Below, piece by piece: positions 36,101 through 46,960 of a stretch of 64,000 nucleotides of DNA. The number at the start of each line of letters is the position of its first letter. Within the stretch, counting starts at the first letter, position 1. The stretch covers positions 481,501 through 545,500 of the forward strand of contig OZ037768.1 in the NCBI GenBank assembly GCA_964035545.1. The letters are read 5' to 3'. The position numbers and the translations under genes were made by a program. The notes below the pieces were generated by a model. That model saw only the letters and a program-made list of their open reading frames with translations. It searched no databases and was not told the origin of the DNA. Source of the DNA: Bugula neritina. Lineage: Eukaryota > Bryozoa > Gymnolaemata > Cheilostomatida > Bugulidae.

Positions 36101-39100
36101 TAATTTATTATTCAGATGATTCCCAGAATTCCTTGTAATGCTGTAGGTACATTCCCAGAATCCCTTGTATTCCTGTAGGTACATTCCCAGAATCCCTTTT
36201 ATTCCTGTAGGTACATTCCCAGAATCCCTTTTATTCCTGTAGGTACATTCCCAGAATCTCTTGTATTCCTGTAGGTACATTCCCAGAATCCCTTGTATTG
36301 CTGTAGGTACATTCCCAGAATCCTGTTCCTCAGCCCGAGTGGCGAGGTGCAGACTGAAGTATACAACAGCGAAGGCAATGCTGACTACAAGTACTTCTAT
36401 CACGCCCCTCCCGGCATCATCAAGTCTATGAACAAAGTGATTGACAGGAGAGGCTGGAGAGAGTCTAAACAAGATCTCTAACTAAGTTCTATATCAGCTC
36501 TGCTGACTCTCAGTCTAGACGCTAGTCACTGTAGTTAGGAGTTACTTTCTCATGATTCTTAAGCAGTTCAAAAAGACAATCATTTTAGATTTAAGTTTCT
36601 ACTTACAGTATTGTTCAGCTATCTCGATCTTCTACTTTCTCATTAAAAGGCGTTCATGTCCATACATGTGTACGTATGTCCATACATGTGTACGTATGTC
36701 CATACATGTGTATGTATGTCCATACATGTGTACGTACATGTGTACGTATGTCCATACATGTGTATGTATGTCCATACATGTGTACGTACATGTGTACGTA
36801 TGTCCATACATGTGTACGTATGTCCATACATGTGTACGTACATGTGTACGTATGTCCATACATGTGTATGGTTGGTAGATTTAGTAATTCAGGTTTTCTA
36901 GTCTCACAGCAAAATACTCTAAAGTGTGACTGTTGTTTTTTACACCGTCTGGTTTGTATTTCAGTTGTTGTGTCCACCTGTAACCTATGTTACCTTTTTG
37001 AGGAATTCAGACAAAAATTGTGTTGGTAGATAATCTCTTCTCAGTAATAAATGTATTCTCTTCGCTAACTACACGTATACTATACTGTATACTATATTGT
37101 ACTGTATACTATATTATACTATACTGTATACTATATTATATTATAATTATATAATACTAATGACTCACCAGGTAAGCCACTGGCACTGATGTAAGAAGTG
37201 TACTCCCTGAAGCCCTGCCACGCCGTCTTATGTTTGTCTGTGTACTGTTTAGCGTAGGCGTAGAAGAGGAGAGTGTCGTACATGTAGCCTGTGAGGAGCA
37301 GGCCCAGCGTGCTGATGTTCTTAGAGCATAGCTTGTTGACTGTGGTCAGCACGTCTGGGTACACTCTACTCATATTTATCTTCAATTATACCCAACAACA
37401 CAATCGTGTAATTATATGAACAGTTTGGAGTTGTCTACTCTACTATAGTATACAGCTTTGAGTTGTCTACTATAGTGTACAGCTGGGAGTTGTCTACTAT
37501 AGTATACAGCTGGAAGTTATCTACTATAGTGTACAGCTGGGAGGTGGTAAACATTGAGATCAACAACTCACTGTAGAGTCAATGAAGCTCTCGTATTCCC
37601 TGAGCGGTGGCAACTTTATACTCATCAGGAGAAGATTACTCCAATCACCGTTGGATGGCCCTTCCCATAATTCAGTGTATGTCTTCATATCTCCAATCCA
37701 ATGGTAGTGAATAAACACAAACTCAGAATCAGCCTCCATGTTTAACTTGACGGCCTCATTCATGTATGTCGAAAGTTCAGTGCTTGGCACCATCAGTAAT
37801 ACAACTGTAGTATATAGTAATACACCGTAGTATACAGTAATACAACTGTAATATATAGTAATACACTGTAGTATATAGTAATACACTGTAGTATATAGCA
37901 ATACAACTGTAGTATATAGTAATACAACTGTAGTATATAGTAATACAACTGTAGTATATAGTAATACATACTGTAATATATAGTAATACATACTGTAGTA
38001 TATAGTAATACAACTGTAATATATAGTAATACAACTGTAATATATAGTAATACAACTGTAATATATAGTAATACACTGTAGTATAAGCTAGGACACTAAA
38101 CACTTACTTCTGGCCGTAGTCTTGATAGTCTGCAAGCATCTGCTGCTCCTACTGACGTCACATTCCACAGAGGAAATGAGAGTTATGTCACTTTGCTGTC
38201 GAATCTCCTCCTTCACAAGAGACCACAGTCTAGTGTTATACGTGTCGTGTTCAGAATATATCACACCTAGAATAATACGTTGCAATAATAGTGTTAATAC
38301 GTTGATACAGCACCAGCTGGTTATGCTGATAGGTGGTGCTTGTAGCATTAGGGTCACAACTCTATGCCTTTTCCCACACTGCTTGTTGCAAAATAACGCT
38401 TGAGCCGAAAAATTATGTTAATATCTTTCAAAACAAATCTGCTATTTTTGTATATAGTGTGTATAAGACAGATGCTCTTATATAACTTTTTTATTCCTTT
38501 CACTTCTTTACCAAAAGTTATTGACCCTACTGTGCTCTATTTAACTAAAGTTAGCTAACACATTATGTTATTGTATGAGTGAGTTACCAATTTTTTTCCA
38601 GTTGTAAATGGATAGAAGCTTCATCAGCGGTTTTATAGTCTTGTGGATTGGTGGAAAAGTGCGAACTAGAGTAGGGAACTTGGTTTTGTTGAGCAGTTCC
38701 AGGTCGGGGGCATACCAGGAAATAAGGGGGCGGTTGCCATAAGCACACAGTTCTGCTGTGGCCCTAGCGGCTAAAACGTAAGAAGTACCATGTTAAACCG
38801 ATTCACTCATGGTCACTAAATGACTCAGTCACTAGATAATTAGTCAGCCACTAGATGATGAGTCAGTCACTAGATGATCATTCAGTCACTAAATGACTCA
38901 GTTACTAGATGATTAGTCAGTCACTAGATGATGAGTCAGTCACTAGATGATTAGTCAGTCCGTAAATCAGTCTCCACAGTTAATTGCTTTGAAAACTTTC
39001 AAGTTTACATTCAGTAGCCGAATAAAACCTAATAAACCAAATATACGTGAAACACAAGTGAAAGTTTTGCCCACCTGGTACACAGGCACATGCTGGGGCA

Positions 39101-41806
39101 GGTGCAAAATTTCAACCTCGATCTAAATAGCACTAGTGTTCTAGTGAAAATGCTGAATATAAGAAGTTGTCTGCCTATGAAAGGAGGCAACCCCTTAAAT
39201 CAAAATTTACAAATTAAAGCTAAGGAAATATTATTAGCCATGAATTTCTTTTTGGACCACAAGCGGAAATTCTCAAGAGAACATAACTTCCTTTGATGTA
39301 ATTTTCATTCAGGACACAGGTTTTACATGGCAGCACCCACATCTATAACGTGCACTACGCCAGCTCTCCAGGCATTATGTAGACTCAGACTTTCTAGTAT
39401 ACTAAACAGAAGATGACCTCAACATTGATATACAGCAAACCTTTTCTCTACCATGAGCAACATGTTAGCTCTTTAGTTGAGACATATAATACACAATATA
39501 TAAGATGTGTTACATAATGAAAGTAAAAGTTTTCAAGCATGTTGATGAACAATATAAATAAAATTATTGATTAAAATACACCATCTGAATCAACTTGCGC
39601 AGCATATATTATAGTTCAACTCACACAATTTATAAGCTAGTTTATAGATATAATAATATTGTATACACGCAGAGATGAACTAAAATGTTTTCAGTGTTCA
39701 CTTTACCACAGAAACTAATCATTTGGTAAACCAGTATGGGATGTTCAGCATCAATGTCAAGGTGAAGTATGCTATATGTGTCAGCATACAGTAAATATGT
39801 GTCAGCATACAGTATAGTATATGTGTCAGCATACAGTATATCATATGTGTCAGCATACAGTATATCATATGTGTCAGCATACAGTATATCATATGTGTCA
39901 GCATACAGTATAGTATATGTGTCAGCATACAGTATAGTATATGTGTCAGCATACAGTATATCATATGTGTCAGCATACAGTATATCATATGTGTCAGCAT
40001 ACAGTATATCATATGTGTCAGCATACAGTATAGTATATGTGTCAACATACAGTATAGTATATGTGTCAACATACAGTATATCATATGTGTCAACATACAT
40101 TATAGTATATGTGTCAACATACGGCATATTATACAGTAAATTTGTGTCAGCATATGGTATATTATATGTGTCAACATACAGTATATTATACAGTAGATAT
40201 CTGTCAGCATATGTGTCAACCTACAGTAAATATGTGTCAACATGCTAGAGTGAGTCGATTATATAGATGGTTATTTAATGCATAATTGAAGTTTAGCTGA
40301 AGTCAAATTAAATGTAAATTAGTTTATAAATATTGATATGAGCTGCAAAACTGGAGACAAGTGCCTAAGGCTAGGCATACTCTAAGACTAGTTTCACATT
40401 TAAACAACTTTTGCAGAGGGAAAGTTGGAAGCTCTTCAATAGGACTAATAACTGGAGACGGTGAAACACCCAGCCACAATAGTTCCCAGGAGGACAAGAG
40501 CAAAGGGAGCGAGCCAAAGCAGGCCTTCCCTCTCCGACCAATCACAGTGGAGATAAGAGGTCAGGAGGACTATTACGGTACAAGTGACGGCAGCCAACCA
40601 AACTTCTATAGAAGTGACACTGTCGAGTCGTTTACAACATGACCTTAATATGACCTTTATAGAATACCCATAATGCATTTCTATATACTAAATGGTGTGT
40701 TAGTGTTACTAATTCTGTAACGATGGTCAAAATGCTGCTTTAGAAAGTCTTTGTATATGAACAGAGCTTTAATAGCATACTTTCCCACAACCTAGTAATG
40801 GTGTATCAGGAGTGAGATACAAGCTGCAGTGTTTTACAGAAAATCTATAAATAATTAGCTTAAGTTGAATTGATATTACAGAATAAAATAGTATGGTGAA
40901 GCTCTTGAACTGTTGGCCTCTGTAAAATATAGCAGTGGTACCTTGAACTCTACTAACACTGCAGAACTATCCATATTGGCGCAGGTTTGTAATGAAGCAC
41001 AGCTGTTAGAGACAGTACATTGTTCGAAAAATGGAGTTGTGATGAGAAATACATTGTGACCCAACGTTTATAACAGGAATGCTTTCCTGGCAAAATTTTG
41101 AGTATTCAATATAGTTATAACTTATATAGTAGAACATTTCTAGAGAGTTGAGAAACATGGTTGTTGTTACGTAAATGCACACCTTACCTGATGCACAGGG
41201 CGCACCTCACCTGATGTACAGGGCACTCCGAGGATGACATTCACCTTTTCGTTAACTCGCAACTCCGCTGCCTTGCCAACAGCCTGGGAACCTTGACACT
41301 TAGAGTCATACACACCAAAGTTACTGGAGCTCAGAATTACGTCTAAAGAATTTTATTCAAACAATGATTTTGCAATAACACACGCATGCTTTAGTGCATA
41401 ATTTAATATATTTTTTACTACTAATGCTAGGCAATACCTTTCAAATCCAGCTGACGCTTGATATCTTGAAATGCTTGTCGTAGAGCTGCGCTGGTGCAGT
41501 AAGAGAGATCAAAGTTGTATGGAGTGAGTACCGCAACCTTCATGGTAGTGTATAAACTCACGTGTAACATTCAACGGCGGTAGTAATTATAAAAAGTGAA
41601 GCTATTAGCAGCTACTAAAGGATATATGCTTTTCATGTAAAAATAGTGCCAATTGTTTTATTCTACTTTAAAATAAAACATCATTTTACAATTTAGTTAT
41701 TAGATTAAAGAGTTAAGATATTTACCTTCAGTTCCTGCTTGGAACAGATCAGTTTTATGCAGCAAAAATATAAAATTAGAAGAAAGAAAATTGAACGAAA
41801 TTCCAT
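24157..41806 (-). CDS. Receptor (membrane) guanylate cyclase, natriuretic-peptide-receptor type
   Basis: Makes cGMP from GTP at the plasma membrane. Exons in gene order: 41806-41726, 41537-41438, 41342-41211, 38770-38588, 38266-38108, 37804-37572, 37379-37169, 33675-33463, 33221-32977, 32865-32701, 32335-32159, 31761-31569, 31464-31303, 30749-30660, 29878-29752, 28885-28745, 28481-28358, 27664-27596, 27507-27348, 27175-27065, 26894-26714, 26116-25864, 25780-25483, 24404-24157. The total is 4056 nt, 1351 aa, with all phases consistent. Order: signal peptide (1-21), ANF-receptor domain (about 27-400), PDCGF motif, transmembrane helix (about 441-463), kinase-homology domain ([10 protein letters not shown] replaces the catalytic HRD loop; WTAPELL), coiled coil, cyclase ([37 protein letters not shown]). 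The Glu and Cys of the last two motifs specify guanine. A tail of about 265 aa is unusual. The ligand is unknown. Confidence 0.95.
24511..25482 (-). repeat. 23-bp array copying the cyclase exon 23 donor, about 40 copies
   Basis: On the minus strand the true donor reads gtgagtcacacagatgtctg. This whole stretch is repeated through the intron, so nearly every unit carries a GTGAGT. The exon-proximal copy (25481-25482) is the one that fits the protein. Confidence 0.95.
26178..26711 (-). repeat. 31-bp minisatellite, about 17 copies
   Basis: The + strand unit contains gaagacaactgtgtaggtga. It abuts the donor of the cyclase exon ending at 26714. Three overlapping minus-strand open frames here are repeat artefacts. 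Confidence 0.95.
26920..27055. repeat. About 20-bp AT repeat
   Basis: Units such as gtaatatatgacatacgctg fill the intron between two cyclase-domain exons. Confidence 0.85.
27205..27347. repeat. About 23-bp repeat
   Basis: Units such as cctcaggtcacctcagtata run up to a cyclase-domain donor at 27346-27347. Confidence 0.8.
27665..28315. repeat. 20-bp satellite, about 32 copies
   Basis: The unit is tatatagtaatacacagtaa, with a 10-12 bp variant caatatacag next to the acceptor of exon 27664-27596. It contains a higher-order duplication of at least 150 bp, marked by repeated gtaatacaactgtaatatat. Confidence 0.9.
28490..28743. repeat. 26-bp minisatellite, about 9 copies
   Basis: The unit contains actctgtgctggtaaagtga. 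It fills the intron upstream of the cyclase catalytic exon 28481-28358. Confidence 0.95.
28850..29620 (-). repeat. 65-bp array copying the acceptor and start of cyclase exon 16, 12 copies
   Basis: On the minus strand each unit holds tataattatag / aaagactcagttggtagatc followed by catg/gtaaga. The + strand start tctttctata recurs every 65 bp from 28881 to 29596. The used acceptor is the last copy in transcript order (exon 28885-28745). Every other copy keeps both an AG and a GTAAGA. Confidence 0.95.
29886..29998. repeat. Simple repeat (agtaatac)n
   Basis: Variants of gtagtaatac follow the acceptor of cyclase exon 29878-29752. Confidence 0.8.
30030..30675 (-). repeat. 34-bp array copying the donor of cyclase exon 14, about 19 copies
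   Basis: On the minus strand the exon end cataccctgact/gtaagctatg is repeated across the intron. The used donor is the first copy in transcript order (exon 30749-30660). Confidence 0.95.
30765..31300. repeat. 16-bp satellite, about 33 copies
   Basis: Units are accatatcgtatacact with variants. The array fills the intron between two kinase-homology exons. Confidence 0.95.
31740..32130 (-). repeat. 37-bp array copying the acceptor and start of cyclase exon 12, about 10 copies
   Basis: The minus-strand unit reads tatattacag / agtaccttcacagctctagt. The real exon start (31761) differs by a few bases (ggtatgcagtacc). The used acceptor is the last copy. Confidence 0.9.
32328..32690 (-). repeat. 27-bp array copying the acceptor of cyclase exon 11, about 14 copies
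   Basis: The minus-strand unit has ttgcag/ctgtacagtat, the same as the true boundary at 32335/32336. Phase and family alignment ([15 protein letters not shown]) place the used site at the last copy. Confidence 0.9.
33676..35468. other. Cyclase intron 7, part upstream of TXNDC12
   Basis: No exon was found. 34440-34560 is an agttttacttttag-type repeat, and 34640-34960 is rich in aatagtaatac and related trinucleotide mixtures. The promoter of the nested TXNDC12 gene should lie just before 35469, but no clear element was seen. Confidence 0.5.
35469..36481 (+). CDS. TXNDC12: TXNDC12 / ERp18-like thioredoxin-fold protein
   Basis: An endoplasmic-reticulum thiol oxidoreductase family member. Exons 35469-35565, 35836-36040 and 36307-36481 give 158 aa (human about 172). 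The N-terminal [17 protein letters not shown] is a signal peptide. [28 protein letters not shown] (active site WCGAC), [13 protein letters not shown] and KYFY follow the family closely. The protein ends KQDL, which resembles the ER-retrieval tetrapeptide (human ends EDEL). The gene is complete and nested on the opposite strand inside an intron of the receptor guanylate cyclase. Candidate AATAAA lies at 37046-37051. Confidence 0.96.
36110..36320 (+). repeat. TXNDC12: 32-bp array copying the TXNDC12 exon 3 acceptor, 6 copies
   Basis: ctgtag/gtacattcccagaa occurs with its AG ending at 36146, 36178, 36210, 36242, 36274 and 36306. Only the last acceptor gives the conserved YIPRILFL frame. Confidence 0.96.
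36656..36868. repeat. 20-bp repeat in the TXNDC12 3' region
   Basis: Units gtccatacatgtgtacgtat, self-complementary around acatgtgtacgt, could fold in RNA if they lie in the 3' UTR. Confidence 0.9.
37435..37555. repeat. About 33-bp repeat
   Basis: Units such as tgtctactatagtgtacagc fill most of a cyclase intron. Confidence 0.8.
37795..38095 (-). repeat. 21-bp array copying the acceptor of cyclase exon 6
   Basis: The minus-strand boundary ctacag/ttgtattact at 37804/37805 is repeated about 14 times with small variants. The used copy is the last one. Confidence 0.85.
39765..40245. repeat. 22-bp minisatellite, about 22 copies
   Basis: Units are variants of atatgtgtcagcatacagta. Confidence 0.95.
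40417..40642 (+). CDS. Possible 3'-terminal exon of an unknown nested gene
   Basis: An open frame follows a good acceptor (acttttgcag) and ends at TGA 40640-40642. Its composition is coding-like and hydrophilic, with the segments [30 protein letters not shown] and a C-terminal VESFTT that would fit a class I PDZ ligand. No upstream exon or homologue was recognised. It lies on the + strand inside cyclase intron 3. It may be chance or a remnant. Confidence 0.25.
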
Positions 41807-42561
41807 GATTTAACACAGATGCGGGTGCTCTTGCATACACAACTCTAATGAACATAATATTATATACATACCTGAATATTGAAGAAAACTTATCTTTTTA
41901 AGACGATTATCCCTATTGATGAGTGGAGAAAATTGATAACAAACAATGCTTTAAATTATGCATAATTTTACACATGCTTATTCTCATAAACATACAAGCT
42001 GGAAAATAGGCGAAATCAAACAATGAATCAGTAGATAAGCACAGAGGGGGCTTTCTAAAGGGACATGGTTCGTTACAAGCTGCATTTGGCATGAAAACTG
42101 TGATTGTTTATAATTATGGTGTTATGTAACGTCTGCTCACAGCTGATGGAGTTTTCTCATTTTTGACTGGACAGGTGCTGCTGGCTACTTTTCAAACATT
42201 TATTGTCAAAATACTTCAACATTGAACTGATTGATGGCCATCATAATGCAGAGAGAATTTCATTTTTATATTAAATTTCCATCTCTTTGTTTGAAACATG
42301 ATAATTCTAAGGATCATGACAAATGAATGTTAAATGTTAGAAACTTTATAAAATAGTCAAATCTGTGCCTATAGCTGTGGGGACAAACCAACAGCGTAAA
42401 TCTATTGTAAAACTATTAAAAACATTGTCAGAAAATAAGCTCATGCATGTTGTATAAAGTTGGCATTTTATTGAAAGTGCGAATAAGTTAACAGGCTATC
42501 AATGTGCAAAGAGGTTTTTATTAAAGCAAAACGGACACTCTTCCAAGCTCAGACAATTCTG

Positions 42562-42815
42562 TAGCACAACTGTAATACAACTGTAACACAACTGTAGCAC
42601 AACTGTATAGCACAACTGTATAACACAACTGTATAGCACAACTGTATAGCACAACTGTATAACACAACTGTATAACACAACTGTAATACAACTGTAACAC
42701 AACTGTAGCACAACTGTATAGCACAACCGTACAGCACAACCGTACAGCACAACCGTACAGCACAACCGTACAGCACAACCGTACAGCACAACCGTATAGC
42801 ACAACTGTATCACAC
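42562..42815. repeat. 10-13 bp satellite
   Basis: Units are cacaactgtata, acacaactgta and cacaaccgtacag. Confidence 0.9.
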
Positions 42816-43368
42816 ATGCAACTGTTAGAGAGCTCAAAACATTTAATGGCTGTGGAAGCTTAATTTAAATATTGAGCACATGGAAGAAAAGAAATAGGAT
42901 TTTGCTAGAAACTCTTTCTCTATTAAAAGTATAAACTACAGAAAAATAACACCAGTCATACTCTCTAGATAAGACTTTCTAAACAGGAAACAAATTAGCA
43001 TACTTGAGTTTACTTGACCGCAAACCAATCTTGCAAGTCTGTTTACCAATAGGTATATTGTATGGTATGGCAGGGCACACAATGATATGCTGAGAGCAAT
43101 AGTTATCTTGGATTCATCAAATCCAACTTAGACTTAATTCTCTAAAGCTTAGACAACAATTTTGAGTCCTTCAGAAAGGGTGCCTAATAAATCTTTAGAA
43201 TCCTTTTATTTTCATTAAAAAGGAGAACGCTTTAGCACCAACAGTGTTTCAACCATCATATAAAGTGTTCAAGTTTTATACTTCAACTTCAGTAATGTAG
43301 TAGGCAGAGAGAAAATTGTATTTCATTTGAACTTTCATATATATTTTTATTAATTTGCTTTCTGTGGT

Positions 43369-43420
43369 GCTACCACTGAACTGAAACTATAAAGGGGGTT
43401 ATAGTTCAATGGGTGCTACA
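43369..43420 (+). repeat. Dispersed repeat with tRNA A-box-like core, copy 2
   Basis: It matches 5263-5313 through ccactgaactgaaacta and gggttatagttcaatgg. Confidence 0.4.
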
Positions 43421-43859
43421 GCTTTTAATAAAAATATTAGGCATTTGCTCGCGGAACCTATTAACATTTTAAGGAGTTGTCCTCTTAGACGCAAATAATA
43501 ATTATTTAAAAATATTTTCTTTGTTATGCTAATGAAATAAAATATAAAACATAATTAAATTAATTTTTTTTTAACAATTGATTTTTTGTTAGTTTACAAA
43601 CGCAATCACAATGTACAACTTTTGATTGAACAGTGTACAATGATTGATTATAGCGCTACTATTACATGGCTACAATTTTTCGGCAAATTAATGTTATTAC
43701 AGTATTACTATTACTATTAGTATCTAGCATAAAACAATTATTATCATTATGATACATTGACTGACAAATTGATATCACAATAATGAATTACTAATGTTAT
43801 AATTATTAAGTTTTAATTCAACATAAACATGTTAATCATATCCATCTTGCTTATCAACT

Positions 43860-44185
43860 TCAAGTAATGTCTATTACTTATACTTATACTTATACTTATA
43901 GTTATTAATATTACTATTACTATTAGTATTACTATTAGTATTAGTATAACTATAAGTATTACTAATACTAATAGTAATACTATTAGTATTAGTATTGCTA
44001 TTAGAATAACTAGTATTACTATTAGTATTAGTATTGCTATTAGAATAACTAGTATTACTATTACTATTACTATTAGTATTCTTATTACTATTAGTATTAC
44101 TATTAGTATTACTATTAGTATTACTATTACTACTATTAGTATTACTAATACTAATAGTATTACTATTAGTATTAGTATTAAGTTT
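43860..44185. repeat. Trinucleotide-type tract (ATT/ACT)n
   Basis: Mixtures of attactattagt. Minus-strand reading gives an Asn/Ser/Thr-rich open frame that is an artefact. Confidence 0.9.
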
Positions 44186-44804
44186 AACTTTTATCAATTT
44201 TCAAATTCAATATTTATCTAATAGTAATACTAATTCCATAAGCATATTTACTATTTAGTTTTATATTAATGTTATTAACTCTAAGACTGAGAACTGAGAG
44301 TAGCAGTAAATCAAAATGTAATGCAAGAATTAAAAGGTGCAGAAACTAATATTTGTCTGATATATTATATATGTATTATTATTCAATTTTTCAGCTGGTT
44401 TCAGGCTTTTCTTTGGTCAATTTTGTATTACAAATTTCAGCTGCTTGTGTGAGCTATTAGTATTTCATCTTCATTCTTGGTGTCTTCAATTTTAATAGGA
44501 GAAAACAAGCCGACAACTACAAGCATCCTGCTTCTACAACTTTTAAGCATTCAACTGTTCATCAGTTTGTCATCAAATTTAACCATCAAACCAATAAACA
44601 ATTGTATTGACATCGTATCTTGTAAATGTTATGTTTCACACTAAACTGTTGCAGCTAATATTTGTTTTCTGGCTGGGATGCGATTTATTGAATGTGAATG
44701 TCATCCTTAACTCATATCAAGGGAGGTTTATAAAATATTTCAGTTGAAAGTAAAAGTGAACTCTTCTGAAAGCTGGGGTGTGTTTAGACTAAGACTACTA
44801 CAGA

Positions 44805-45952
<1,148 letters not shown>

Positions 45953-46960
45953 CTGTTGAATAGTATTTGCTTGTTGAATATTTAAAGCTGTGAAGAATTA
46001 TTCTGATTTGTAACATGACTATTGTGTATCTATGATGATTTTCAGTTTATATTTGGAGATTTTATATGCTGAATACAGCTGTAGTAGTGCGACAAGTCAT
46101 TTCGGTAAGCTTACAGCCAGGCCAGCTGCTTGCGGTTATAACCTGCTCAGCATATTACTGTAGGCAGATGAGTAAAACAGAAAACCCGCACTTGCTTCGT
46201 TAAGGTGCACTTATATCGATGTAAACCATCTCTTTTACAAGGAGTTGTCTTGCCTTGGCATCTTAGTGGCCGTGAAAAGACAACTTCTAAATACAGTACT
46301 CGTACGCAGCGGCATAAGTTCCTACATCTAGAGCTACGTTGTACTCGGAGGTTAATCCAATCGAATTCATGTTGCCCCCAACAGCAGCTGTTTAACATGA
46401 CGTGTTTCACAGTCTATGTCATTATCTTAATTCTCACAATGGAGATAATCGTTTAGTTTCAGTATAATATTTTATTCAATCATAAAAATTATAAGTTGGT
46501 AAAAAAAGCCGAAAGTAATTGGATCTAAACTATCAAACTAGTAGCATTATACATCGATATATACTATAATAAATGACTTCAATATATACTTTCTTCTATA
46601 CAATAGTGCATAAGGGCATTTACAAGCTCAAAAATTACTTTGTACATTCACAGTGTAAATATACAAGGCACATCAAAATACCATAAATTATTTTGGATTA
46701 TGACAGACTGCCTACAATTTGTGTAGTATAACAATAGCATGCCTATCATCTCTGCACCATCACTGTGGAGATATAGTAGCACATCCAATTGCTTAGCTGG
46801 TGATATTAATGCCTCAAGTGTTTGTGATTAATATGAAGGAAAGAAGGCACCGTGCTTTATAGCAGTCGACTGATATTCGTGTAGAACTGATAATATTCTG
46901 ACTTTACAAAGAGAGGAGGCTTGGCTAATGTCCCACAGAACTGGCTCTGTCTGGTGTGCG
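45953..46960. other. Convergent 3' flanks of NDUFA8 and SPPL3
   Basis: Candidate AATAAA for NDUFA8 lies at 46568-46573 (+). Candidate AATAAA for SPPL3 lies at 46471-46476 (TTTATT on +). If both are used, the two 3' UTRs overlap by about 100 bp. No other coding sequence was seen. Confidence 0.5.

Larger units (their letters stand above)
38771..41210. other. Cyclase intron 3
   Basis: It contains a tcactagatgat-type repeat (38815-38965), a 22-bp array (39765-40245) and a possible + strand terminal exon at 40417-40642. No other exon was recognised. Confidence 0.6.
41807..44804. other. Intergenic spacer between the cyclase and NDUFA8
   Basis: This should hold the divergent promoters of the guanylate cyclase (-) and NDUFA8 (+). 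It contains a cacaactgtata array (42562-42815), the second A-box repeat copy (43369-43420) and an attactattagt-type tract (43860-44185). No gene was recognised. Confidence 0.6.
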
